Shown piece after piece: positions 45,501 through 55,854 of a DNA stretch of 64,000 nucleotides. A program made the translations under genes and the position numbers. Origin of the DNA: Ctena decussata (taxonomy: Eukaryota > Mollusca > Bivalvia > Lucinida > Lucinidae); NCBI GenBank assembly GCA_963989385.1, contig OZ022512.1:24635899-24699898 (forward strand), given 5' to 3'. A model generated the notes under the pieces. The model searched no databases. It was not told where the DNA came from and saw only the letters and a program-made list of their open reading frames with translations. The number at the start of each line of letters is the position of its first letter. The first letter of the stretch is position 1.

Positions 45501-48500
45501 CAGCTTTGTCAGAGCTGCAGTGGCTTGTGTAATATTGTGTACTGACCTATACTTCTGTGAGCCTTATCAAAGTTCAGCTGTGTTTGTTTTTAAACTGTGT
45601 CGTGGTCCCTTAAATCACTGGTCTAAGATCTAAGACGTTGGTCATTTTCAGAAAGGTCCGCACAAACAAAGAGCCTAAGGAAAACTGCGATAGAGGTACA
45701 CACATACATGTAATACATTCACCACCACCTCCACGTGCTCCGGCTATATTATATCATTTGCATACTATATAGACCAGCTTATGCTGCAAGTGTGTCAGTA
45801 GCTCAAGCTACTGCTAGGGCGGTACTAGTAGCTTGGAAAAATTTTGATTCACTATGAAATAGATATCAGAAATGGCCAGTTGTGACCATTTTGGGCAAGG
45901 TCGTTGTTTAGAAATGAAATGAATCGCTTTACGAGTTGACATTATACATGTAAGCCTAGCTATTAGATGGGCGGCTCATTCTGGAAACTACAGCGTTTGC
46001 TAAGATTTCAAATTTGTTCTGTTACAAATGCGCTTACACTGTAAAAATGTTTTAGAATCAATGCAAAAAAATACAGTCCGATTTTTTATGCCCCCGAAGG
46101 GACTTCGGGTGGCATATTAAAATCGCACCGTCCGTCCGTCCGTCCGTCCGTAACAAATCGTGTCTCAGCCATAACTTAAAAACTACTGAAGCAAATTTGA
46201 TGAAACTTCAAAGAAAGATAGAGCACATTGAGAAGGTGTGTCGCGCACAAGAGTTTGGTTCCTACGCCCAAGGTCAAGGTCACAATTGGGTCTAAGGTCA
46301 AATCATGTCTTAAATCGTGTCTCAGCTATAACTTATAAACTACTGAAGCAAATTTGATGAAACTTCACAGAGAGATAGAGCACAATGAGAAGGTGTGTCA
46401 TGCACAAAGTATGGTTCCCACGCCCAAGGTCAAGGTCACTGTCGGGGGGTTAGAGGTCAAATAGTGTCTCTGCGATTACTTTAAAACTACATAACTGAAT
46501 TTCATCAAATCTCACAGAAATGTAAAGAGTAATGAGAAAATTTGTCACATATAATATCCATATTCCCAAACCCAAGGTCAAGGTCACTGTCGGGGCTTAG
46601 AGGTCAAATAGTGTCTCTGCGATTACTTTAAAACTACATAACTGAATTTCATCAAATTTCACGGAAATACAAAGCATAATGAGAAGGTTTGTCACACATA
46701 ATATTTATATTCCCAAACCCTAGGTCAAGGTCACAATCTGGGGTCAGATGTCAAGTCATGTCTCAACAATTGCTCATAAATGTACCAAAGCAATTTTCCT
46801 TAAACATCACAGAAAGATGAAGCTTAATGAGAAGGTAAGACACACACAAGATATAGGCTTTCACACCCAAGTTCAAGGTCACAGTCTGAGGTCAAAGGTC
46901 GTTTCTCCCCAATTACTAAAAAGACTTCTTAAGCAAACTGTATTAAACTTCCTGAAATGGTAATACATAATGAGATGGTATGCACAAACAAAATTTAGGT
47001 TCCTGTTCCAAAGGTCAGGGTCATAATCAGGGCATATAGGTCAGATTATATCTCCAAACTGACTGGAGACTGCTGAAGTGAATTTCATCAAACTTCACAG
47101 AAAGGTAAAGCATGATAAAAAGGCATCTCGCTTGCAAGATTTGGGCTGCCTTGCCCAAGTTCAAGGTCACAATCAGGGTCAAAGGTCAGTTAAAGGGGCC
47201 TTCGGGGGCATCTGTTGCATACTGTAACATTTCTTGTTATGTGTTTAAATCGTAACATGTTCAATTTGCAACATGTTTAGGCTTATGTTTAGAAATTAAA
47301 CATGTACAAAACTGGTTATATTTACCTTTTATTTTGAAAATTTCCTCTGTCAACATTTTCGTCCCTTTTTTTTTTCGTTCTTCAACGGGGAAAAGAGAGA
47401 ATGGATTCATCCGAAACGCGTAACAGAATAAAACGTGTTTAGCAGACTTTGTCCGGGAAAATAATAGAAAAGGCGTACATGTTTAGCTATATGACATATT
47501 CCTAAACATGTTTACACCTAAACGTGTATCCACTTGTGTTTTATAGCTAAGCGCGATTTTTACAGTGTAGTTGTTGTTGTTGTCGATGTGTTGTTGCTGT
47601 ACGTCCACAAATAAAACCGTGTGCATATTACATAGCTTTTGAAAAGTGTGCATACAGTTAGTAAATTGTGTAGTTTTCGTATGCTATGTAATATATACAC
47701 CAAAACCAACAGAGTGGCATGTTCGCCCAGCGAAGACTCAGATCGGCCTGGACACCCGCCCAGTCTGATAAGAGTCTTCGCTGTCCGCACTGAGCGAGCT
47801 TAGACCCTTAGCTACCATTTAAGCATTTCTGATCAGGCCGTTGCCTAGGCTGATCTGAGTCTTCACTGGGCGTATATGCCATTTTGTTGTGTTTTTATCG
47901 TGTCGCGGCTCATATGTTTTTGTCTTTAGATTGAGGAAATGAAAGTACTGCAGCAGGAGCTGAAGTCTCTAAAGAAAGGAGCGGTAAGTTATAATGAGCT
48001 ACACGTGTTATAAACCTGTCGTAGGATGTATGCGAAATACGCATACCCGGACCAGCCTGCGCAGGCTTGTCAGGATTCCATAGTTTATAGGTAATAGATT
48101 CGGTCTTGAGGATTTCTGAGATCATGCCCTTTTAGACTGGTCTGGGCTCTTACAGCTTCCATTTTGATCATTTTGCCTATTGACGCTGCTACATTGTATT
48201 CTCCAGGCTTAGCCTAGCCCTTTGAAAGAAGGCGAAGTTTCTCAGACTCTGAACTCTTTAATCCCCGACTTCGCCTGCATAGAGGACGCCGACCCTATAC
48301 TGTCAGTGTTTAGGGAATCCTGTGAACTGATTTTTTTAGCGTTGAAATCTCCCACTTGGGTATAGATTAGACATGGAAAATTACGCACGAGTATGGAAAT
48401 ACACTGGTATGCGGTAACTTTTTTGGAGTCTCAAATACAGTTTTGAGTACCGTTTCGGAAGACAATCCCGACCCCACCCCAGCCCACATTAAACGGGGTT

Positions 48501-50066
48501 TCGAAATTCGCTTGTAAAAGGACGCATTTCACTGTTATTGAGGACTATCGGTAACTGAGAAGACAAACAAAGCTCAGTCTTTCTTGCAAAAAAAAAGTGT
48601 AGAGCTTTATTTCAAATAATGACTGAGTTAGAAATTTACCGACCACTTTTCTGTGGGCATTTTTGCAACTGTTTCGTAGTTACTGTATACGCGGTGATTT
48701 TCGCGGGTTCAAATTTTTGCGGTTGTCAAAAAACGTAAACATTAATTTTCGCGATATTTACTTTTTCCGGTTAGCAACATGCGCGAAAAGCAAAACCACT
48801 TTTTCCTTGAACAAGTTCGTTCATTATGCTGTGCTGCAGGTTAATGAAAGAACTGGCTCAATTGCAAAGTACCAGCAACTACCGAAGCAAGCAGAAACAA
48901 AATATATGAACACTACATGTCTACAGAAAATACTTTGTAAGAAGCAGGAAATTATTTCGCGATTTTAATATTCGCGGTTTCTAAGTAACGCGAAACACCG
49001 CGAAAAATGATACCCCGCGAAAATTATCTTGTATACGGTATGTCAAAGCAAAATTGGCAAATTTTCTGTTTATACGTTTGCGTTAGTCGCACTGCAGCTC
49101 AGTCTCAGTTTCTTCCACTTGTTCCAAACTTTTGTCAGTGTAAATTTGTCTTTCTGAATGTAGTGCTTAATAAATCTGTTTACAGGCTGTATACAAGCAA
49201 CAACAGAACAGTTCCATTTTCTTCAAGGCCGACAGAGAAAAAGTGTTCGTGGAGAGTAAAAGTAAGACCCTACTAAAAGCAAACAAATAACATCCGTAAC
49301 ATGGAAGTTCAACCATGTCCTTTGTTTGCCTTCAGCATGCTGTTCCAAATTCAGCCATGTCATTTGTTCGCTTTCATGTCTGCCCGATGACAGACTGATC
49401 AAGTTATATATGATATTTATAGAAACAAGAGCACGAGCACGCGTTTGGTATCATGTGCCATTTTTTCTCTGCACTGTTTATGCCTGCATGTACATCTGTA
49501 AATTTGCAAGTATCCTGGTGGCTGTTTTGTCTTGGATGTGTTTTAATGTTGGCTTAAATAAGTGCTTATAACGCCTTTGTACGCTTTCTTGAAAATTCTA
49601 CTATTAAGAAGAGTGAATCATGATTGACTTTCGAAATGATAATTGAGCCACGACACGACAAAACCAACAAAGTGATCGTGCGCCCAGCGCAGACTCATAT
49701 CAGCCTGAGCATCCGCCCAGTCTGATCAGAGTCTTCGCTGTCCGCGTGAAGCTAGCTTAGACCCTTAGCTACCCTTTAAGTGCTTAGCGAACAGTCTGAG
49801 CAGACTGGGCGGATGTCCAGGCTGATCTGAGTCTGCGCTGGATGCACAACCACATTCTTGGTTTTCTCGTGTCGCGGCTGAATTATGTTATGTTTGGAAT
49901 ATTTACTTGCTCTATAAGAGTATTACATCTAAGTCGGCCAAAATTTAAATAAAATATTGCCAAGTCTGATGTGTTTTTCTTTGTTTCAGAAAATTTAGAT
50001 GATCTCATTGAAGACTACAAACAGGTTGAACAACTGGATAAATTGGAGACAGATCCAGATGGCTAG
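42500..50066 (+). CDS. ASDURF: ASDURF ortholog (prefoldin-like PAQosome subunit), four exons
   Basis: Exons 42500-42523, 47930-47983, 49186-49261 and 49990-50066 splice in frame to 76 codons plus TAG. The core VYKQQQNSSIFFKADR, then ESK, NLDDL, EDY and LDK, corresponds to human ASDURF (VYRQQQNSNIFFLADR, ESKNILDEL) as I remember it. ASDURF is a small two-helix beta-prefoldin-like coiled coil that joins the R2TP/PAQosome co-chaperone. All introns have GT..AG ends (tttttgtctttag, tgtttacag, tttgtttcag; gtaaat, gtaagt, gtaaga). Exon 1 is the least certain: it gives MDTQKARK, is the first in-frame ATG after a stop at 42416, and supplies phase 0. In human the protein comes from an upstream ORF of ASNSD1 mRNA; no ASNSD1-like sequence follows here up to 64 kb. 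A possible polyadenylation signal AATAAA is at 50833. Confidence 0.85.
42679..42796. repeat. Direct duplication with G-rich tract
   Basis: ACATTTGTTTTACAGATACA TGTATCCTAATCACGGG occurs twice (about 42669 and 42751), each followed by a G-rich run. Confidence 0.85.
43439..45243. mobile_element. 1.8-kb GC-rich foldback element
   Basis: Starts ATACCCGCATTCCACTGGAC and ends with the complement GTCCAGTGGAATGGGGGTAT. Arms of several hundred bp (43439-44017, 44920-45243) are inverted copies rich in GCGCTTCTGCTACG-type words. A second terminal sequence (ATACCCCCATTCCACTGGAT) at 44021 indicates that another copy is nested or that the arm was duplicated. The middle 380 bp is unique. Base composition (about 50% GC) is far above the surroundings. 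It interrupts a LINE fragment at 45243. Confidence 0.8.
43489..43758 (+). mobile_element. tRNA-derived SINE inside the foldback element
   Basis: tRNA-like head CCGGGCCGGGTAGCGCAATC with A-box TAGCGCAATCGG and perfect B-box GGTTCGAATCC, about 170-bp body, tail CAACCAACCAACC. Flanked by CCGAAATTTTG (43479-43488 and 43759-43769), an 11-bp target duplication. The anticodon-arm loop is 6 nt, so it is not a working tRNA. Confidence 0.9.
45244..45600 (-). pseudogene. LINE reverse transcriptase C-terminal fragment
   Basis: Minus strand reads TAALTKLKPIWRDK..SLGSKVELVRSL, then after an insertion VISIFLYACESWTLTSE..KRMHAFEMRCY, the familiar post-palm region of RTE/Jockey-like LINE ORF2 proteins. In-frame stops are present. 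Cut at 45243 by the foldback element. Confidence 0.75.
45363..45433. repeat. 71-bp palindrome inserted in the LINE fragment
   Basis: AGCTCCGTACCGAAAT..CAGAAACAAAGTTTCTAAAC..TTTCTGGG..CCGGTCCAGAGCT folds on itself. Flanked by a duplicated AGGGAGCGCAC(T/C)AGT (45347 and 45441), which is a single segment in the intact LINE reading frame. Confidence 0.75.
46035..47569. mobile_element. TIR element (TACACTGTAAAAAT) hosting family D copy 2
   Basis: TACACTGTAAAAAT at 46035-46048 and ATTTTTACAGTGTA at 47556-47569. Most of the interior is the family D element; the remainder (47240-47555) repeats AAACATGTTTA-type words. The end motif resembles that of 17154-17481. Confidence 0.55.
46086..47237. mobile_element. 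Family D element, copy 2
   Basis: Same TTATGCCCCCGAAGG start, GTCCGTCC run, CCCAAGGTCAAGGTCAC units (about 8) and TAACATTTCTTGTT end as copy 1. Confidence 0.9.
47698..47913 (+). repeat. Family A palindromic MITE, lacks left end
   Basis: ACCAACAGAGTGGCATGTTC to ATCGTGTCGCGGCTCA. Ends just upstream of ASDURF exon 2. Confidence 0.85.
47930..47983 (+). CDS. ASDURF: ASDURF exon 2
   Basis: IEEMKVLQQELKSLKKGA, a coiled-coil helix; acceptor TTTTTGTCTTTAG, donor GTAAGT; 54 nt, phase 0 on both sides. Confidence 0.85.
48682..49041. mobile_element. 360-bp MITE with ACTGTATACGCGG ends
   Basis: ACTGTATACGCGGTGATTTT at the left; ACCCCGCGAAAATTATC..TTGTATACGGTAT at the right, inverted. Internal TTCGCGAT and CGCGAAA words. 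Lies in ASDURF intron 2. Confidence 0.8.
49186..49261 (+). CDS. ASDURF: ASDURF exon 3
   Basis: AVYKQQQNSSIFFKADREKV, then FVESK plus one base; 76 nt. Acceptor CTGTTTACAG, donor A|GTAAGA. This is the most conserved segment. Confidence 0.92.
49643..49883 (+). repeat. Family A palindromic MITE, full copy
   Basis: TTGAGCCACGACACGACAAA to CTCGTGTCGCGGCTGAA, in ASDURF intron 3, 107 bp before exon 4. Confidence 0.95.
49990..50066 (+). CDS. ASDURF: ASDURF exon 4 (3' coding end)
   Basis: Completes a split Lys codon and reads NLDDLIEDYKQVEQLDKLET, DPDG and TAG. Only this frame is open across the exon and it requires a 1-nt remainder, which exon 3 supplies. Acceptor TTTTTCTTTGTTTCAG. Confidence 0.92.
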
Positions 50067-50115
50067 ATGTGATAGCATTTTCCATAGAAATGGCATCAAC
50101 TATTAAGAGCTATTC

Positions 50116-51600
50116 CATGTAAGGACCAGAAAATTTCAAATAGGGCCCGGCACGCATAGTCACCGATTTTCATGAAACTTTCAGAAATTGTTGAGGACCA
50201 CTCAAAAACAAACTTTTGAAATCTGTTTTCTTCGAAAACTTACCCGTTGCCATGGCAACCACAGAACAGTATTTTATGCTTTTTGTTAACAAATTTGCTC
50301 TGTAAAATTATTGAAAAATCTATATTTTTGACAATTTATTTCATGGCACTGTCATTTTGAAGCACTTCTTAATATAAAATGTATGAAAAACCTAGGCTTG
50401 GAGGGCATACTTTGCTTGTATTCATCAGTCTACCATTTAACATATTTATTTTATGCGTGTGTCAAACAGGGTGGGGTTTACCATTTTCTAAGTTTACCGA
50501 AAGTCCAATTTTAGGGCATAATTCAACATCCATTGTTTTGAAAGGCCCACGTATTTGAGAGTAGACATTTATCTTTATTTCAAGTATAATACCAACTTAA
50601 AAGAAAAAAAGTATAATCTTGTTGGGCACTTCATAGGTGAAAATTTGATAAGCTTGTATATTAACCCCCTAAAGCAGTTTTTAAAAGTTTTGTAATTCAT
50701 CTGTTGTTGCCCTAAAACCATATTTCACGATTAAATGCATAACAAGAGTGAATATTTGAACAAAAATATAATGGTTTAGAGAAACAGATCATTTAAAAAG
50801 CTTCAAATAATGGTTTTAAGATAAATTGATGAAATAAATGTGGGTCTGAATACCCCACCCACTGAAAATGCATGCAAAAATGCGACTAACCATAAGCTGC
50901 ATTTTATGATCATTTTTGATGACTTTTACACCAAGCAAATGATTAAAGAAAAAACAACAATATCATTCTTTTTAATATGTCTTATGTTGACTACTAGTAT
51001 GGTATGTTGTCGTAACCATGGAAACAAGAAAGAACAAAACATACAATATTAATGCCCAAATGATGAAAATGAATAGAATTGGTATCATGTAATTTAAAAC
51101 AAATAGCATTTGAACTAGAAAAGATAAAAGGATGATGTTTGTGGCATTTAATGAAAAGGACGATATTAACTATGAAGTTATGATGAATTAAATGTGGGTC
51201 TGATAACCCCACCCACTGAAAAATTAATGCAAATTTGTGGATATCCTAAAATCATATTTTATTCTCATGCTTGATGCCTGATACACCAAGCAAATGATAA
51301 GGGAAGATATAAACATCATTTTCTTCATTTTGCTTACAGTAGATCATGTAATGCTGTCGTAACCATGGATACAAGAAAGAACAAAATAACCAAGTGTATG
51401 GTACAAATGATGGAAGTTGATTGAAATAGGTCTTAAATGAATATCTTGGACTAAGAAAGATACCGTGATGATTTTTGTGACATTTTACAAAATTGATATC
51501 AACTATTGCTTCTTATGAATAAAATGTGTGTCTGATTACCCCACCCACTGAATATACTTGCAAACGCGAGATAAACATCAATCGTTTTTTTTAAATAGTC
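50116..51600. repeat. Element with X-box-like end and about 345-bp tandem units
   Basis: Starts near AGGACCAGAAAATTTCAAAT with an ATGAAACTTTCAGAA block and GTTGCCATGGCAAC at 50246. It continues into three copies of a unit ending ATGTG(G/T)GTCTGA..ACCCCACCCACTG (50853, 51207, 51539; spacing 354 and 332 bp). Each unit also has CACCAAGCAAATGATAA and GTAACCATGGA(A/T)AC. Shares these motifs with the 10.9-kb structure, so it is probably a partial relative. Confidence 0.7.
50246..50259. promoter_or_regulatory. Perfect palindromic X-box-like site
   Basis: GTTGCCATGGCAAC, identical to 19425-19438. Regulatory role is inference. Confidence 0.45.
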
Positions 51601-52738
51601 ATTATTGATGTCTGTTAAGTATACATGTATTTTGTGTATCTGTGATGATCAATTAGCATTTACTGACTTTAATAAATTGATACAGGACACCTTAGTTACC
51701 AAACAACACAATTCTTTTTATATTTTCATACATGTCATATCTCATACTGTGAGATATATTCTAACAAACTTAAGCTCATCTGAAAGCTGATTCTCAGAAG
51801 ATTTTTCAAATCTCACAGAATTTTGAGATAATCATACAATTCAGTATTTGAAAAAATAAACATTAATCAAACTCAACTGTGTCTATAAAGAGACTAAATA
51901 AAGCTAAATACAGCTTTAAACTACATATGAGATGCCTAATGATTATATAAAAATCTAACAAAAATTTTATCAGATCTCCCATAGAAATTTTACCCAATCT
52001 CACAGCTTATGGCATATATGTTTTTTTTTGCATTTACAACTGAATAATCATATGTATTACAAGCCCCCCCCCAAAAAAAAAAAATAAATAAAAGAGAAAG
52101 GGATTGGGGGGGGGAGAGAGAAAATAGATCTAGCTATGCTTGATATATATTATCCAAGCAATAAAGCAGATGCAGAGAAAATCAAGATAGTAAAATGCCC
52201 AGAATGCTGGAAATAGTGTCTATATGATTTTTCAAAAGGGGATGTGCTGGGAGGAGGGGGGGGGGGGAATGGCTATTTGACCCTTTTGATGCCCAAGAGC
52301 AAAATGCTTTATTTTCAGCTGATAATTAGCCTGCAGTGTCCGCTATATACTGAATTGATAGTCACAGGTTAAGCTTCGTAAGCACTTCTTTTGGAATAAC
52401 AGGATTATTAAAGCAGGTGGGGTAAATCAGCATGAACCACGGGAGTCATATCATCAGCTCTAATTCTCTTTCAGATTTTATGACAGGCATACATACATAC
52501 CTTTATAAGTTAACATAATGTCTTGGGTGAAATATTTTCTCAATTTCTACCCTTCAAAGTAAACTGTTATTTCTATAGTATCTCTTTCAGAGAAACTGTC
52601 TATTTTTCAGTAATTTTGATACTTTTGATTTAATATATTTTATCCTATCTCTTGAACCAAATGATGAATTATTATCAAGCTTACATGGGTTCACCACTTG
52701 GAGACTGTGAACTAGTGATATAGTTTAGTGACCTTGAT
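51601..52738. other. Gene-free stretch
   Basis: AT-rich; G-rich runs at 52104-52115 and 52246-52267. No gene or repeat family recognised. Confidence 0.55.
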
Positions 52739-53285
52739 CTTTGTTTCAAGGTCACAGTAAGACGAAGTCAAATTTAAGTCAAGTTTTGACCATTGTCTAC
52801 ACATTATGATTTACATCTGAAATGTTAATATGCATGCACTGGCCTTGCTTTTGATCTCAATGTCGGCAGTAGATTCAGAAGCTCAGTATTTCCCAACAGA
52901 CTTGTCTTTAAACTAAAAGGTTAAGCTAGTACTGACTCATTGTGTTATGTTTCAAATGGCACTTCTACTCATAAAGGAGAACAATTGTGCCAAATTATTT
53001 TGAAATCCATCCGTAAATGTAGAAGTTATGGCTTGGACAAGCTCAATTTATGGCCATTTTAACATTTGACCTTCAAGTGTGACCTTGACCTTGGACTTAT
53101 CTGAACAAATGTTTCAAATGGCACTTCTACTCATCAAGGAGAACAATTATGCCAAATTATTTTGAAATCCATCCGTAAATGTAGAAGTTATGGCCCGGAC
53201 AAATCGGGACAGACTAACACACGCACGCACATACACCCAACTGAAGTTGTAACAACTATGTCTTGCTCACCGCAAGCGGGCTCGA
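52739..53285. repeat. Tandem-unit element of the family D type
   Basis: Two copies of TTTCAAATGGCACTTCTACT (52950, 53112) with the following AAATCCATCCGTAAATGTAG, linked by GTGACCTTGACCTTGGACTT. Ends CACACGCACGCACATACACC and TTGCTCACCGCAAGCGGGCT. Confidence 0.75.
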
Positions 53286-53339
53286 CAAAAACCAGTCAAG
53301 CATCATTAGGTTACATTCAGGTATATTAAAACAAGCCAA

Positions 53340-53790
53340 AAAAAAACACAACAAATGGCAAAGTCCTAGTTATCATGACCCCAGGCCTCACCCATGAGCC
53401 TGACCCAGCAGCTTTTGAATCCACAACAAAAGCAATGCTACAGAGATATCATGAACCAAATATGGAAGACATCTTAAAGCAGTTACAAAGATATGAGCAA
53501 TCAGAAAGGTTTAACATAAAACTTTGACATAATGTAAATGCCTAAAGCCTAATTAGTGACCCCTGGCCCCACCCTAGGGCCCAACCCAGTGGCTTAGATA
53601 GTTTAGATCAAATGTATTGCTATAGAGATACCATGAATCAAGTAGGGAAAGAATCTGATATGTGGTTACAGACATATGAGCAAGCCAAAGAGGTTTAACG
53701 CAAAACTTTGATGTAATGTTGATGGACGGATGGACGGACAAATGGACAGAATGACAAAAACTCTATACCCCCTTCATATGTCGGGCGTAT
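53340..53790. repeat. Two-copy 200-bp tandem repeat
   Basis: AGTGACCCCTGGCCCCACCC..AAACTTTGA(C/T) units at about 53365-53530 and 53560-53725, then GATGGACGGATGGACGGACA. Confidence 0.7.
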
Positions 53791-54954
53791 AATAATCCCA
53801 TTTTTCGGAAAGCAGGGATTGATTCAGTCAACATCTCATTAGAATTGCATCAGCAAAGAGGCAGTGAGGACTGTGACACTATAAATTATATTTACCATAA
53901 AAATTAAAAATATTGGGACAGATAGGTCTGAACAACCAGTGCAGACCTCTATCAGGAGCAGTCTGGTCAGGCTCTACACTGTTTGTCATTCCATTTGCAT
54001 CTTTTAGATGTATTAATTCATTGAAAAACCAAGCTGTTCAAGTTATAGGACAATTAGGGTAATCATTTTAGGTGTCCCAATATTTAGAGTTTTTACTAGT
54101 ACTCTGTTAATCCTTATAAATATCCCACTCTAACTAAACATCCCTTCCCTAGTAGTAGTATAATACTGGCTTGCCAAAATTGCAAAATTTCATAAGAATC
54201 TAAGCTTCACTACCAGAGTTTTAAAAATACTTCTAACATTTCACCCCGAAAGGAGAGAGATGGGCTCCAAGATACAGTGGGCCTTAAACCCCCACAGCCC
54301 CTATGGCCAATAGGCAATGGGAAGCCTTACTACCTTTTATGTTCAGCCCATCATTGTCCATCAAGCATTTATATGTGATGACACTGTCAGCTAATATTCT
54401 TACTTAACCCTGTTTACAGAAACCACTTTTTGCCACTCTTCATTCTCTAAACAGTGTCCCTCTTTTGTAAAATGCAATGCCCCTGGGGCATTTAATAGGA
54501 TTAATATGGAGAAATGAAAAAAATATATTGCAGAAATATCCTACAAGACAGGCAGAGAACCTAGTCTGATAAAATGCTAACTGTGGAACATAAAGCTAAT
54601 TTTAGAGATGTTTCAGCAAGATATTCCAAGCATTAAAGGTATAGGCCAAACATCACTTTTGGGACCTGCAGAGAGCCTCATAGTAGGTACAGATAACCGT
54701 ATCAGCCAAAATTCTGATTTAAACAGTATGCTTACCTATAATACTTCATCTTACTTCAATCATCTGTGAAGTTTCATCAAATGTTCTATGGCCCACTACA
54801 CAGCAAAGGGCAAATAATCCCATCTGACAAAAAACTGAATGTAACAAAAACCTTTCTTTGATCATATCTGCAAAGTTTTACCAAGACATTTTAAAAAGTG
54901 AAAGAATTACAGGCCAAAACCCAGTTTTGGGAGTTGATGGCTCAAAACCAGAGG
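53791..54954. other. Gene-free stretch with repeat pieces
   Basis: 53930-54060 holds a piece of an interspersed repeat (CTGGTCAGGCTCTACACTGT). 54600-54950 holds decayed units related to 55855-56950. Confidence 0.5.
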
Positions 54955-55640
54955 TTCTCTCAAAGATGGCACATGTAACTGCAGCTCTAACAAAGCTGAA
55001 GACAATGCCCAGAGTGTGGTGAATCTGATACACTGTTTTGTTGTATCTGTATTTCTATATGCCTGTAAATCATGGACTTTGACAGCAGAGTTTGAGAAAA
55101 GAACACAGGTCTTTGATATAAAATGCTACCAAAGATTACTACATGAACAACTGTGATTTGTAAAGACCATATCATAACTAATGGGGATATATTCTCAGAA
55201 AGATCCAAGCAGCCATTCGAGAATATGACACACTTCATGTGCTCCACATAAAAAATAGGTAAAGAGGATAATTTTGGGATAATTTTCCATATTTCTCCAT
55301 AAAATCATATGGTGTGACCCTTAGAATCATCTCCCCGAGACAGTTCTAATTCTACAACGTACATTTTGGTTGAAAAATAAGAGAAATATTATCCTCTGAA
55401 TACCCCCTCTTATCTGGAGCTCTGACCCAACCATGGTCAGAAGGTGATCTGGCTACATCCCCAGCAAAGACGCTTCTATAGGGCACAGTGAAAGGCAAAA
55501 AGACTAAGAGACAGAAACAGAATACAAGGTGGAAAGACAATATTGAAGAGCGCACCAGGATGGACTTACCAAAGCAACAGGGCACCTGAAAACAGAACCA
55601 TGTGGATATAGTATACATCCTTTTCAACAGTATTTCAGTC
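54955..55640 (+). pseudogene. LINE reverse transcriptase C-terminal remnant
   Basis: Plus-strand reading in several frames: TAALTKLKTMPRVW, a degraded LYFYMPVNHGL (for LYACESWTL), KRTQVFDIKCYQRLL, KDHIITNG, a 60-residue poorly preserved stretch, then QGTVKGKKTKRQKQNTRWKD and NIEERTRMDLPKQQGT. This order is that of the C-terminal part of RTE/Jockey-like LINE proteins. Multiple stops and frameshifts. It is inserted among 54.6-56.9-kb repeat units. Confidence 0.8.
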
Positions 55641-55701
55641 ATATCAGGATAAATGGAAGATGATAATGAAAGGCTGTGAGCAATGGCTGGAAGGAATTAC
55701 A

Positions 55702-55776
55702 CCCCCAGCCAGATTTGAACCAGGTACTACTAGATCAGAAGACCAGCTTTTAAACCACTGAGCTACTGGGGCTCCT
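55702..55776 (-). repeat. tRNA-like (SINE head or tRNA pseudogene)
   Basis: Minus strand GGAGCCCCAGTAGCTCAGTG with A-box TAGCTCAGTGG, a TCT anticodon position and B-box GGTTCAAATCTGG. Acceptor-side CCCCAG can pair with CTGGGG. Anticodon stem is imperfect, so a functional tRNA-Arg is unlikely. Confidence 0.65.
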
Positions 55777-55854
55777 GCCAGGGGGAGAGGACTGCTGCCA
55801 TGTCAGACAAAATTCTGATTGTTCCAGAAAGTCTACTTTTTTTTATCATTTGTG

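Larger units (their letters stand above)
42524..47929 (+). other. ASDURF intron 1
   Basis: 5.4 kb filled with nested elements: direct duplication at 42689, GC-rich foldback with a SINE, LINE fragment, family D element, and a family A copy ending 17 bp before the acceptor. Confidence 0.55.

Noticed and set aside
47918..47929. Direct splice of ASDURF exon 2 to exon 4
   Set aside because: The joined frame stops at once in phase 0; only inclusion of exon 3 gives an open frame.
48663..49276. Two ORFs (101 and 89 codons) as separate genes
   Set aside because: The first overlaps a TIR MITE rich in CGCGAAA. The second runs over ASDURF exon 3 in another frame; the spliced exon has far better support.
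54987..55247. 86-codon minus-strand ORF
   Set aside because: Antisense of the LINE remnant, whose plus strand carries the recognisable protein motifs.
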